A stretch of 64,000 bases of DNA from Virgibacillus profundi (GTDB taxonomy: Bacteria; Bacillota; Bacilli; Bacillales; Amphibacillaceae): contig NZ_NPOA01000001.1 of assembly GCF_002287375.1 (NCBI RefSeq), forward strand, positions 124,001 through 188,000, in the 5' to 3' direction. The notes under the pieces were generated by a model. The model saw nothing but the letters and a program-made list of their open reading frames with translations, was not told the DNA's origin and searched no databases. The position numbers and the translations under genes were made by a program. This document shows, piece after piece, positions 38,689-47,284 of the stretch; positions within the stretch are counted from its first letter, which is position 1, and every line of letters starts with the position of its first letter.

Positions 38689-39699
38689 ATGGTCACGATT
38701 TATGATATTTCCAAATTAGCAGAAGTTTCACCAATGACTGTATCAAGGGTTATTAATCAGTCCGGGAAAGTGAGTGAGGCAACCAGGGCAAAAGTAGAAA
38801 AGGCTATAGAAGAGCTGAACTATATTCCAAATGCCTCTGCCCGATATTTAACGGCAAAAAAGTCAAAGATTCTGTCACTTATTATTACCGATATTAATAA
38901 CCCGTTTTTCACGAAAGTGGCTCGGGGTGCCGAAGATAAAGCAAAACAGCTGGGTTATCGTTTGATGCTTTGTAATAGTGATGAGGACATCCATAAGGAA
39001 TCCGATTATATTAATATGCTAATTTCAACAGGTGTGGATGGTGTACTTATAACCCCCTCTGAAGATAAATCAAAAAAGAATCTTAGAACATTGACTAAAT
39101 ATAAGATCCCTTTTATTCTGCTTGACCGTAAAGTAGAAGGAATAGCTTCTGATGAAATTCATGGGGACAGTCAGGAAGGAACAAGAAAAGTTTTACAGCA
39201 TCTCATTGAGCTCGGACATGAGAAAATAGCAATTATAAATGGTCCTCTCGATGTTTCAACCGCCCGGGAACGTCAGGATACTTATATCGAGACACTGCAA
39301 ACACATGGATTACCTGTTAAAGATGATTTAATTTTTCAAAGTCATTATAAAAACAAAAATAAAGATGAGGTTTTCTCGAAGCTTTTATCTTTAGACAAGG
39401 ATGAATGGCCCACAGCAATTTTTGCAGCAAATAATATTATTGCAATCAACACAATTAAAGAACTGCGAAAACGAAGCATCCGTGTGCCTGAGGATATTTC
39501 TGTTGTTTGTTTCGATGATTTAGACCCAGCGTATGACCTGGATCCTTTTTTAACTGTCGTTTCCCAGCCGGCCTATCAGTTTGGCTATACAGGCATCCAA
39601 ATGCTGATTGACAGAGTTGAAAAAAACGCACCTTCTGAATTCAGAAAGATTGTATTGCCATCTGAATTGATAGTACGGCGATCTTCAGCCTCTATTTAG
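38689..39699 (+). CDS. LacI-family transcriptional regulator
   Basis: A 336-residue LacI/GalR repressor. The N-terminal helix-turn-helix is visible (TIYDISKLAEVSPMTVSRVI) with the hinge NASARYLTAKKSK, followed by a periplasmic-binding-like effector domain (SLIITDINNPFF, GHEKIAIINGP, VVCFDDLDP). It is divergent from the lactonase operon, and an operator lies between them; the same operator controls the GH29-GH3-GH38 operon. The likely effector is L-fucose or an acid derived from it. AGAGGAAG precedes the ATG. Confidence 0.93.
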   Translation: MVTIYDISKLAEVSPMTVSRVINQSGKVSEATRAKVEKAIEELNYIPNASARYLTAKKSKILSLIITDINNPFFTKVARGAEDKAKQLGYRLMLCNSDEDIHKESDYINMLISTGVDGVLITPSEDKSKKNLRTLTKYKIPFILLDRKVEGIASDEIHGDSQEGTRKVLQHLIELGHEKIAIINGPLDVSTARERQDTYIETLQTHGLPVKDDLIFQSHYKNKNKDEVFSKLLSLDKDEWPTAIFAANNIIAINTIKELRKRSIRVPEDISVVCFDDLDPAYDLDPFLTVVSQPAYQFGYTGIQMLIDRVEKNAPSEFRKIVLPSELIVRRSSASI

Positions 39700-39720
39700 T
39701 GTAAAAAGCTACTAAAGACA

Positions 39721-39754
39721 AACAGGTGCAGCCTTTTCAAACGCTGCACCTGTT
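39721..39754. terminator. Terminator after the LacI gene
   Basis: A perfect 12-bp stem, AACAGGTGCAGC with GCTGCACCTGTT, then AAGTTTTTAG. It lies between the convergent LacI (+) and solute-binding (-) genes. Confidence 0.85.
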
Positions 39755-39824
39755 AAGTTTTTAGCAGTAATTAAGTCCGATAACAATAAGAGAGCACAGT
39801 TATGCCTTCTTATTTATTAACAAA

Positions 39825-41435
39825 TTAATTATCCTTATATCGACTATAGGCCTCTTTCTGAACATCCATATATTCATCAAGCCCCATTTGAGTCAACGTT
39901 TCTACATATTTGTCCCATTCAGATAAAGACGCATCTCCGGTAATGAACTTGTCTCTCATCTCATCAACATATTTTTCGATATCAGAACCAATCGATGTTA
40001 ATATCCTATTTTCCTCTTCAGTATAGGTAAATGATGGCCATACTTCTTCCGGAAGATTCGGTTCAAGCTTTTCCGCCGCTTCCAAGGCAGAAGGGGCACT
40101 TTCAGATCCCACAAAATAGTCCTGCTTTACAATAGCTGGCGGACCTACTCCTACCCAAGTCAAATATTTGGACACTTCTTGATTGCTCGTTAAGCCTTCT
40201 TCACTATTTGTTATTTTATCCACATATTGAAAGCCATCCTCTGTTTTTTCATATGTTTCACCTTCCACTCCCATATACATTAACTTGGAACCTTCATCAC
40301 CATAAAAGTAATCAATCCATCGCATAGCTGCTGCGGGATTCTCATTTTCATTTGTGATGACAAATTGCCCCGGATTAGTAACGACAGAGGATAGACCTGC
40401 GAACAGCTTGTCACCATTTGGTCCTTCCAATGCATACCCACTCACATATTTCTCTCCTGTACCTCCAGCAAATGTGACGTCCGGACTCCAAAAGACGGTG
40501 CTTCCGTAATTTTCTTCTGAAGCATTTGACAAGTACTGGCTCCAATCGATTGAAAAAATATTCTGTTCGATTAAACCTTCATTATACAACTTGTTCATAT
40601 AAGTCAGCATTTCTTTGTATCCTTCAGTTGTTGGCACAAACCTCATTTCTTCATTTTGCGGGTCTGCATCAATATAACCGCCACCGCGAGTATTAATCCC
40701 AAAAGCACCTTGAATCCAGTGGATAAAGTTATTGATATTATTACCGCCATAAGGTACCTCATCATTTTCGCCATTACCATTTGGATCCTCTGTTTTTACT
40801 GCTTTCAGATATTCATAGAATTCCTCAGTCGTTTGCGGAATATCCATATCTAAAGCATCTAGCCATTCCTCGTTAAACCAAGGTGTGCCCCCTACGCGTA
40901 AAGATATAAAATCTGGATCCGCCATATTGGGAAGGGAGTAAATATTACCATCGGGAAAAGTGAGTGCTTTTTTAGCATCGGGATTTTCCTCTAATAGCGC
41001 TTTCAAATTAGGTGCATATTGATCAATAAGATCATTCAGTGGTATGAACACGCCCTGCTTACCATACTTTAATAAATCCAGACCGCTGAGATTGGCAGCG
41101 TAAAACATATCGGGTAAATCACCACTAGCCAGGGCAAGATTTCGTTTTTCCTCCAATGAATCGGTTGACACCTGGTTCCACTTTACATCAATATTCGTCA
41201 TATCCTTATATTTATTCCAAATTAAAATATCGTTCCAATCTGATTGCATCGTTTGGGCAGATACTCCAGCAAAAACATCCATAGTGATTGATTCATCCAT
41301 AATCGGCATACCTGATTCATTAAAATGCGGATCATCGTCACCTGTTGTCTTACTTACTTCTTCATCACTACTGCAAGCTGCCAGGATAAGTAAAACGAAA
41401 ATGATTAAAATAGTTATCTTCTTTTTGAAAAACAT
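39825..41435 (-). CDS. Family 1 solute-binding lipoprotein (sugar ABC transporter)
   Basis: A 536-residue lipoprotein, lipobox LAAC with Cys21, closest in sequence pattern to the proteins at 24989 and 11765 (SIDWSQYLSNASEENYGS block, tail YVDEMRDKFITGD). No permease genes are adjacent. It is divergent from an AraC regulator; the shared gap holds a perfect TTAATTAA palindrome and a CcpA-like site, so it should be induced by its substrate and repressed by preferred sugars. AGGAGG precedes the ATG. Confidence 0.9.
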   Translation of the reverse strand: MFFKKKITILIIFVLLILAACSSDEEVSKTTGDDDPHFNESGMPIMDESITMDVFAGVSAQTMQSDWNDILIWNKYKDMTNIDVKWNQVSTDSLEEKRNLALASGDLPDMFYAANLSGLDLLKYGKQGVFIPLNDLIDQYAPNLKALLEENPDAKKALTFPDGNIYSLPNMADPDFISLRVGGTPWFNEEWLDALDMDIPQTTEEFYEYLKAVKTEDPNGNGENDEVPYGGNNINNFIHWIQGAFGINTRGGGYIDADPQNEEMRFVPTTEGYKEMLTYMNKLYNEGLIEQNIFSIDWSQYLSNASEENYGSTVFWSPDVTFAGGTGEKYVSGYALEGPNGDKLFAGLSSVVTNPGQFVITNENENPAAAMRWIDYFYGDEGSKLMYMGVEGETYEKTEDGFQYVDKITNSEEGLTSNQEVSKYLTWVGVGPPAIVKQDYFVGSESAPSALEAAEKLEPNLPEEVWPSFTYTEEENRILTSIGSDIEKYVDEMRDKFITGDASLSEWDKYVETLTQMGLDEYMDVQKEAYSRYKDN

Positions 41436-41511
41436 TGTTAAAACCTCCTATTATTTTCAATAAGTCTAGCAATTTGTTCGATGCCTTTTTCATCTTTTCT
41501 AATAATTTTAT

Positions 41512-41525
41512 TGAATGCGCTTGCA
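41512..41525. promoter_or_regulatory. Candidate CcpA site (cre) TGAATGCGCTTGCA
   Basis: Fits the consensus TGWAANCGNTNWCA at all but about two positions, including the CG core and both ends. It lies 77 bases upstream of the solute-binding gene start. Confidence 0.5.
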
Positions 41526-41550
41526 AAACAAGTTAGACATGTACGCATCA

Positions 41551-41567
41551 TTAATTAAGTTAATTAA
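41551..41567. promoter_or_regulatory. Third copy of the TTAATTAA palindrome (perfect)
   Basis: TTAATTAAGTTAATTAA between the divergent solute-binding and AraC genes. It reads as two TTAATTAA units with 9-bp period, compatible with AraC-type binding. Confidence 0.5.
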
Positions 41568-41661
41568 CTTTGCATATCTACTATGGTTTTACATTGACAG
41601 ATAAGTGGTATTCCTATACTATTTGTACAATCTAATCAACACAGTCATGAGGTGACTATTC

Positions 41662-42453
41662 GTGTTTGACATATTTTCAATATCTTTCGACAATGAAATT
41701 CCCGATTGGAAAATGCCTCTAAAAAGGCTTCCTGAGAATATAATTGTATTGATGATAGAGGGAGAAGTCGATTACTGGCTTGATGATATCCACCTCCGAT
41801 TGCAAAAAGGTGATGTGCTTTACATCCCAAAAGGAACGCTCAGAGAATCACGAAATGCAATGGGACAGAAACATAAAAAATATACCATTTTATTTCATGA
41901 GATTTCTCCTGAATTACAGCAGCTTTCTATCATAAAACGACATCAATTCACCCACTTCAGGACGAAAAAGTTTGCTTATTTAGAACAAAAGATGAGTATC
42001 CTGTATCAGGAATATCTCAATCGGAATCACTATTACGAGCTCATGTGCCAAGGAGAACTACTTCATCTCATGGCATATATCAGCAGGGAAATGGATACCA
42101 AATATATTTCCCCCCAAAAAATACAGTTTGCTAATTTAATCGAAGGATACATTCAATCATATTACAATGAAAATATATCGACAAAAGACACTGCGAATCA
42201 TATTAATCGATCAACCAGCTATGCCATTCGTCTCTTTAAAGAGGTAAAAGGAATGACACCGATGAATTACTTGCACTATATCCGCATTGTGCATGCTCGG
42301 GAGTTATTGTTGAACACAACACGGAACATGCAGCAAATCGCCAATGATTTGGGCTTTTGTGACCAGGCGCATTTTAATCGCGTTTACAAAAAACTCATAG
42401 GAGAACCCCCTTCAGCTATTCGACGGAACCATTCTTCCAATGATAGTGGATAG
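41662..42453 (+). CDS. AraC-family transcriptional regulator
   Basis: A 263-residue activator. The N-terminal cupin-like sensing domain is seen in LRLQKGDVLYIPKGTLRES. The C-terminal 100 residues carry two helix-turn-helix units (ISTKDTANHINRSTSYAIRLFKE and MQQIANDLGFCDQAHFNRVYKK). The start is GTG 41662 behind GAGGTGA. It probably controls the divergent solute-binding gene through the palindrome at 41551, and possibly the other two palindrome-bearing promoters. Confidence 0.92.
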   Translation: MFDIFSISFDNEIPDWKMPLKRLPENIIVLMIEGEVDYWLDDIHLRLQKGDVLYIPKGTLRESRNAMGQKHKKYTILFHEISPELQQLSIIKRHQFTHFRTKKFAYLEQKMSILYQEYLNRNHYYELMCQGELLHLMAYISREMDTKYISPQKIQFANLIEGYIQSYYNENISTKDTANHINRSTSYAIRLFKEVKGMTPMNYLHYIRIVHARELLLNTTRNMQQIANDLGFCDQAHFNRVYKKLIGEPPSAIRRNHSSNDSG

Positions 42454-42655
42454 TACTTTCAGAGAATGGCGTTTGTCTAATTTAAAATTATCATCAATAT
42501 ACCCAATTTTCCGATTAATCGCAATGAATGAAATCGATTTATTTGTATTATATTGATTTTTATTTGAAACAACCATTTACTCGGGTAGCGTATGAAAAGT
42601 CTCCACCCATACTATATTTTGGATAGAAATCTATTAACAACTTGCTAACAACACA

Positions 42656-42696
42656 AAAAAAGCCCTGTCACCCAAAAACTGTGACAAGGCTTTTTT
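42656..42696. terminator. Bidirectional terminator between AraC and oxidoreductase genes
   Basis: Stem AAAAAAGCCCTGTCAC with GTGACAAGGCTTTTTT (one C-A mismatch), an A run on the left and a T run on the right. It serves the convergent genes 41662 (+) and 42726 (-). Confidence 0.88.
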
Positions 42697-42725
42697 CATA
42701 ACTTGCAAGTCAAAAACCTACATAA

Positions 42726-43787
42726 TTAATCAAAGCGAATTTCTTCGCCTTTTTCACTGGATTCATACACACCAGCTAATATTTTCATAATCTCCACGCC
42801 ATCCTGTACCGGAGAAATTGTTTCTGTTTCTCCTTGGACACAGGATACAAAATGATTGATTTCATTTTGGAAGCCTTTACTAAAGTCAAACGATAATGCA
42901 TCAATTTGTGGTGTTGAATTTAATATCGTATTATTCTTCTCTGTAATGATTTCCAGCTTCGGTTCAATTTCAGCACCGCCCTTGTCTCCAAACACGTTTA
43001 CAGCTATTGACTCTTCCTTTGCATGAAGGGTGAAGCTGACATCGACCATCAGGGAAGCCCCATTTTCAAAGCGAATGATCGCATTCGCCATATCTTCAAC
43101 TGAATTCTGGCTTGGATCATAATCTGCAGCCTTATAAAATGATTTATTTTCAATATGTGAGCGGTTTCCAAGTTTATTGTAAGTATTTCCACTGACAGAT
43201 TTCACCTTTGGTTTACCCATCAGATACCAGCACATGTCAATTACATGTACACCAAGGTCGATTAAAGGTCCACCGCCAGAGCGTTCCTTATCTGCAAACC
43301 AGCCGCCGGGATTTCCTAAAGCACGGATACAGGAAGCTTTCGCATAATAGATTTCCCCAAGGTCGCCTGAATCAATGAAACTTTTCAAAACTTGAGTGTT
43401 TGTACCAAAGCGACGCACAAATCCAACCTGTAGTGTTTTCCCATCACTTTCTTGAACTGCTTTTTCTATTGCATGAGCCTCTTCAACGGTTTTACATAAA
43501 GGTTTTTCGACTAATACATGTTTTCCTGCATTTAATGCGGCAATGGCAATTTCCGCATGTGTATTATTCCATGTGCAAATACTTACTGCATCAATTTCTG
43601 GTACTGCAAGCAGTTCGTGATAATTTGTAAAATACTTTTCTGCACCATATTTCTCTGCTTTTGCCTTTGCTCTTTCCTCATTCAAATCACAAACGGAATA
43701 AATACTTACTTCCTCATTGTTTTTATAGGATTCAAAATGCATTTCCGAAATGGAACCTGCACCAATTATTCCAACCTTTATCCCCAT
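42726..43787 (-). CDS. Gfo/Idh/MocA family oxidoreductase
   Basis: A 353-residue NAD(P)-dependent sugar oxidoreductase: KVGIIGAGSISEMH at the N-terminus, EKPLCKT (catalytic Lys) near 95 and GGGPLIDLGVHVIDMCWYL near 175. It is similar in length and motifs to 13987. It lies 18 bases after a TIM-barrel isomerase gene, so the two form a pair; such pairs occur in keto-sugar epimerisation and in oxidative deglycosylation pathways. AGGAGATG precedes the ATG. Confidence 0.88.
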   Translation of the reverse strand: MGIKVGIIGAGSISEMHFESYKNNEEVSIYSVCDLNEERAKAKAEKYGAEKYFTNYHELLAVPEIDAVSICTWNNTHAEIAIAALNAGKHVLVEKPLCKTVEEAHAIEKAVQESDGKTLQVGFVRRFGTNTQVLKSFIDSGDLGEIYYAKASCIRALGNPGGWFADKERSGGGPLIDLGVHVIDMCWYLMGKPKVKSVSGNTYNKLGNRSHIENKSFYKAADYDPSQNSVEDMANAIIRFENGASLMVDVSFTLHAKEESIAVNVFGDKGGAEIEPKLEIITEKNNTILNSTPQIDALSFDFSKGFQNEINHFVSCVQGETETISPVQDGVEIMKILAGVYESSEKGEEIRFD

Positions 43788-43805
43788 AATGCCATCTCCT
43801 TTTAA

Positions 43806-44672
43806 TTATAATTCATCCCAAATTCTGCGTACATTGTCCAAACCAATCTTTGATCCTTTTTTACAATCCTCAAGCCCTTCAAATTCGATGGAAATATACC
43901 CATCATAGCCTGATTTCTTAACCACCTTCAGAACATCCTGCAAATTGATATCTCCATGCCCTGTAATCGCACCTCTTAAGTAATTCCCTGCTGTTGACTG
44001 AAACCAGCCTTCACCCGGACTAAATGAAGAAGCGGGACGAACATAAAAATCCTTTGTATGAACCATGGATGCGTAACCAATATTTTTCTTCACCGCCGAC
44101 ACCGGATCCTCATCTACACACAGAAAGTTCCCGGTATCCAGCGTTGTTTTAAAATTAGGTCGGTTAACATTCTCAATCAGGCGCTGTATCCGGTCACTTG
44201 CCTGGACATAAAAGCCATGGTTTTCAATACTTGTCACAATATCGTACTCTGCTGCATAGTCAGCAATACGCTGACAGGCTTGAGTTAATTTTGGAAGATC
44301 CTCTTCAAACTGTTTAATAGAAGCTTCAGCAGGTGGCTTGAACGAGACATCATGCCTCATCAATTTCACACCAAGCTGGTTTGCAATATCTACTTCCTTT
44401 TTCACTCTTTCAATCTCTGCTTCGAATGCTTCATCCGTTTCTGGAAGAAAATCAGCACCGATTGCATAGTTTGAAATATCAATTCCAACTTCATTTGCCT
44501 TGTCCTTAATTTGGTTAACTAATTCCGGATTATCTGTCAAGGAGTAGCCTATTGGAACAATCTCAATATGCTCTCCACCTTGATCAGCTGTCCACTGTAT
44601 GACATCGAGGATGGACATTTCTCCTGAGTTAATCGCTCCTGCCAAACTGTATGAACTCATGCCAAGCTTCAT
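43806..44672 (-). CDS. Sugar phosphate isomerase/epimerase family TIM barrel (copy 3)
   Basis: A 288-residue barrel with candidate metal ligands Glu150 (SIENHG), Asp179 (TLDTGNF), His205 (MVHTKDF) and Glu265 (SIEFEG). It is clearly related to 28242 and 47285 but more distant. It precedes the Gfo/Idh/MocA gene at 42726 in one operon, behind GGAGGGG. Likely substrate: a keto-sugar or keto-glycoside made by the partner oxidoreductase; inferred. Confidence 0.85.
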   Translation of the reverse strand: MKLGMSSYSLAGAINSGEMSILDVIQWTADQGGEHIEIVPIGYSLTDNPELVNQIKDKANEVGIDISNYAIGADFLPETDEAFEAEIERVKKEVDIANQLGVKLMRHDVSFKPPAEASIKQFEEDLPKLTQACQRIADYAAEYDIVTSIENHGFYVQASDRIQRLIENVNRPNFKTTLDTGNFLCVDEDPVSAVKKNIGYASMVHTKDFYVRPASSFSPGEGWFQSTAGNYLRGAITGHGDINLQDVLKVVKKSGYDGYISIEFEGLEDCKKGSKIGLDNVRRIWDEL

Positions 44673-44804
44673 ATTTACCCCTCCATTGTTTCATTATTCT
44701 ATTAGACTATTACTTGAAAGTTTTAGTGCTGTTTAATCAACAAAGTTGATATAAACTCTACGACGAAACTTTAGTGTTACTTACTCCCACCTTCTAGAAG
44801 ATGA

Positions 44805-45240
44805 GTGCTAGTTCAGCGCTCCAGAAACACATTTCGCTTTCCGCGGGCGGCTGATGAGCCTCCTCGAGCTGTCGCTCTCCGGGGTCTCATCTAGGCCTCT
44901 GCTCCCGCAGGAGTCTTCATGTGTTTCCTCCGCTGTGATGGTACTTTCACTTTCAAAATTTAGCAGTTTAATTAAATTAAACTATTAAGATAATTCCTAC
45001 TAGCGTAGGCAGAATACGAAGACTCCTGCGGGAATAGCACGTGTCCGAAGACCCCGCAGAGTGGTTTTCTCGAGGAGGCTGAGGCCGTGCCCGCGGAAAG
45101 CGAAGTATTCTGCCGAAGCGATCCCGAATGGCGTTTATAGTAAAAACTTATAGCAAACAGTAATTACGTCGTCATTTATAGATTTTCCATCAAGAAAACT
45201 AATCCTTTCGGTGGGGCAAACGAAGAATTGCCCCAAACTT
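44805..45240 (-). repeat. Composite palindromic repeat, block 3 of 6
   Basis: B element minus (44816-44934; arms AGAAACACAT/ATGTGTTTCC) then A element plus (45008-45114). The A arms here are GGCAGAATAC and GTATTCTGCC, a sequence not used by the other A copies, yet perfectly complementary. A GGTGGGGCAAACG unit closes the right side near 45210. Fills the 594-base gap between isomerase and oxidoreductase genes. Confidence 0.85.
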
Positions 45241-45266
45241 TTTTTAGAAACTGCCTGCAAGAATTA

Positions 45267-46250
45267 CTAGTTTCGTTTCAGAAGTACTGTTTCTTTTAAT
45301 TCATCAGCTTCATAGGCTGCTTTTACAACCTCTAGTGTTCTGAGTCCGTCGGTTCCTGAAATGAAAGGCTTTCGATCATTCTTGACACAGTCAATGAAAT
45401 CATTGACGAGCCCAGCATCCATATCCTCGGCCCATGGCATCTGCTGAATCTTCCCATCTGTATCATTGTAAAGAAGGGAATGTTGTTTATAGGCGTCAAC
45501 CGCTATCGTTCCTTCTGTCCCGACAATTTCCATTGTCACATCACCCCAGGTAGGGAAAGTTTTGGGACGGGACCAGCTTGGGTCTATTGAAACAATGACA
45601 CCAGATTCGAGTTCAAGTGTTACCAGTCCAGCATCTTCCACCTCAATATCGTAAAATCTGGTATCAAATTCTGCATAAACCGTTTTCACTTCATCCTTCA
45701 GCATCCAACGCAGCACATCCATAATGTGAACAATATGGTCTGTTGCTGAACCGCCACCGGATAATTCTTTTTCCACAAACCAGCCACCTGGCATCTGCCC
45801 ATGGTTGGTTGCATTCACTGCCATCACCTCACCGATTTTTCCTGCCTGCACCAAATCTTTTACTTTTTGTATTGCAGGTACGAAACGGACAGGATAGGCA
45901 ACCTGTAAAATAACACCATGCTCGTCACAGACTTGAATCATTTCTTTCGCATCCGCAATTTCCGTCGCAATCGGCTTTTCACATAGTATTTGTTTCTTAT
46001 AGCTTGCTGCTTTAAATACATGCTCTTTATGGTTCACATTTTCTGAACATATGATGACCGCTTCAACATCAGTTTTTAATAATTCATCTAAATCACTGTA
46101 AAAATCACTGCCAAAACGGTCAGCCATTTCTTTTCCTCTTGTGGAATCAGCATCCCAAATTGCTACCAACTCTGCCTCCGGATGCTCTACAAGGTATTTA
46201 GCATAGGCTAGTGCATGCATATGTGCAAAACTGATAATTGCTGTTTTCAT
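45267..46250 (-). CDS. Gfo/Idh/MocA family oxidoreductase
   Basis: A 327-residue oxidoreductase with EKP present (CEKPIATE near 90) and GGGSATDHIVHIMDVLRW near 165. The N-terminal cofactor loop is the divergent type IISFAHMHALAY, without GxGxxG. Its ATG overlaps the stop of the upstream gene (ATGA, 46247-46250), so both are made together. It is the last gene of a three-gene set with 46247 and the isomerase 47285. Substrate unknown. Confidence 0.85.
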   Translation of the reverse strand: MKTAIISFAHMHALAYAKYLVEHPEAELVAIWDADSTRGKEMADRFGSDFYSDLDELLKTDVEAVIICSENVNHKEHVFKAASYKKQILCEKPIATEIADAKEMIQVCDEHGVILQVAYPVRFVPAIQKVKDLVQAGKIGEVMAVNATNHGQMPGGWFVEKELSGGGSATDHIVHIMDVLRWMLKDEVKTVYAEFDTRFYDIEVEDAGLVTLELESGVIVSIDPSWSRPKTFPTWGDVTMEIVGTEGTIAVDAYKQHSLLYNDTDGKIQQMPWAEDMDAGLVNDFIDCVKNDRKPFISGTDGLRTLEVVKAAYEADELKETVLLKRN

Positions 46251-47194
46251 TTGAGCACCCCCTCAATAGATACAGGCTGACCTGTCTCAGCCGATTTTCG
46301 TGCAGCCTCAGCAAGCTGGATCGGCTTCAAGGCATCATCTGCCCGTTTTACCGGCTTATTTTGTACTTCTACAAATGCAGCAACATGCTCAAGCTGTCTC
46401 TCTAAGGCTGATTTGAAAAGTACGGCTTCCTCAAGATCAACATCGGCTTCAGATCCAGATAGCTGCAGTGAAATCGGATTGCTTTCATTGCTGTTAAATG
46501 TGAGCATTCCCGTATCACCGGAAATTTCAAAGCTCGTCTCTTTTGTTGTTTTTGCCCAGTTCAACTCCACCTGTGTAAACGATTGATCCCTATGCCGCAG
46601 TGTTATAAGAGCATACTCCACTGGCCATCCATCTCGTCGTTTTTTCTTCACATGTTTCGCCATTACCCGCTCAACATCTCCAAATGTCCAGAGAAGCCAA
46701 TCGAATTCAATCATTCCAAGTCCAGTAATTATATCTTCCTCTCCACCAGGGTGAGGTGCTCCACTTGAAAGCCTAGTTACACCCAACTTTCCAACATTCC
46801 CATTGTTTACCTGATTTCTTGCATCTGCATATTCCGGAGAATATCTGCGTCGATTCCCCACAAATAAATGTACCTTTTTCGCTTCACATTCCTTAATTAT
46901 GGAAGAAGCCTTCTCCATTGTTTCTGCCAGTGGTGTTTCACAAATAATATGTACCCCTTCCTTTGCGATTTGCTGAATCCATTCAGCTCTTTCGTTTACA
47001 GGTACACAAAGATCTACCACATCGACATCCATTGTTTTTAATTCCTCAGCATTGCTGACTGCTTTTTTCTGGTGTGCTTCAGGTATCCATTCATGACTTT
47101 TCCCCGAAACAATTGCAATTACTTCCACATTTTTAATGTTCGACCATGTTTCCAGATGCTTCCGGCTATTTCCAATTACCGCCACTTTTACCAC
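46247..47194 (-). CDS. Divergent Gfo/Idh/MocA-like protein with altered catalytic motif
   Basis: A 315-residue protein of the oxidoreductase fold. The glycine-rich cofactor loop is changed (VAVIGNSRKHLE) and the usual EKP reads CETP, so the conserved Lys is replaced by Thr. GGEEDIITGLGMIEFDWLLW aligns with the domain-boundary motif. It may be a non-catalytic partner of 45267 (4-base overlap) or an enzyme with a different mechanism. The frame opens at GTG 47203, but GAGGTGG before GTG 47194 makes the latter more likely. Confidence 0.78.
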   Translation of the reverse strand: MVKVAVIGNSRKHLETWSNIKNVEVIAIVSGKSHEWIPEAHQKKAVSNAEELKTMDVDVVDLCVPVNERAEWIQQIAKEGVHIICETPLAETMEKASSIIKECEAKKVHLFVGNRRRYSPEYADARNQVNNGNVGKLGVTRLSSGAPHPGGEEDIITGLGMIEFDWLLWTFGDVERVMAKHVKKKRRDGWPVEYALITLRHRDQSFTQVELNWAKTTKETSFEISGDTGMLTFNSNESNPISLQLSGSEADVDLEEAVLFKSALERQLEHVAAFVEVQNKPVKRADDALKPIQLAEAARKSAETGQPVSIEGVLK

Positions 47195-47284
47195 TGTATC
47201 CACCTCGCTTTTTTTTCTACTATTCTATCAATCCTATAATAACGTTTTCATTTTTACAAATATTTTTACTAATTTTTTTACTAT

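Noticed and set aside
39778-39790. Third LacI operator (CCGATAACA)
   Set aside because: Only half of the 16-bp site is present and it lies between two convergent gene ends.
42726-43787. Assigning myo-inositol 2-dehydrogenase (IolG)
   Set aside because: Motifs are general to Gfo/Idh/MocA. No other iol genes are present, and the neighbours favour a different keto-sugar role.
47241-47260. CcpA-like AACGTTTTCA upstream of 46247
   Set aside because: Only one half-site is good, and it lies in the short gap inside an operon.
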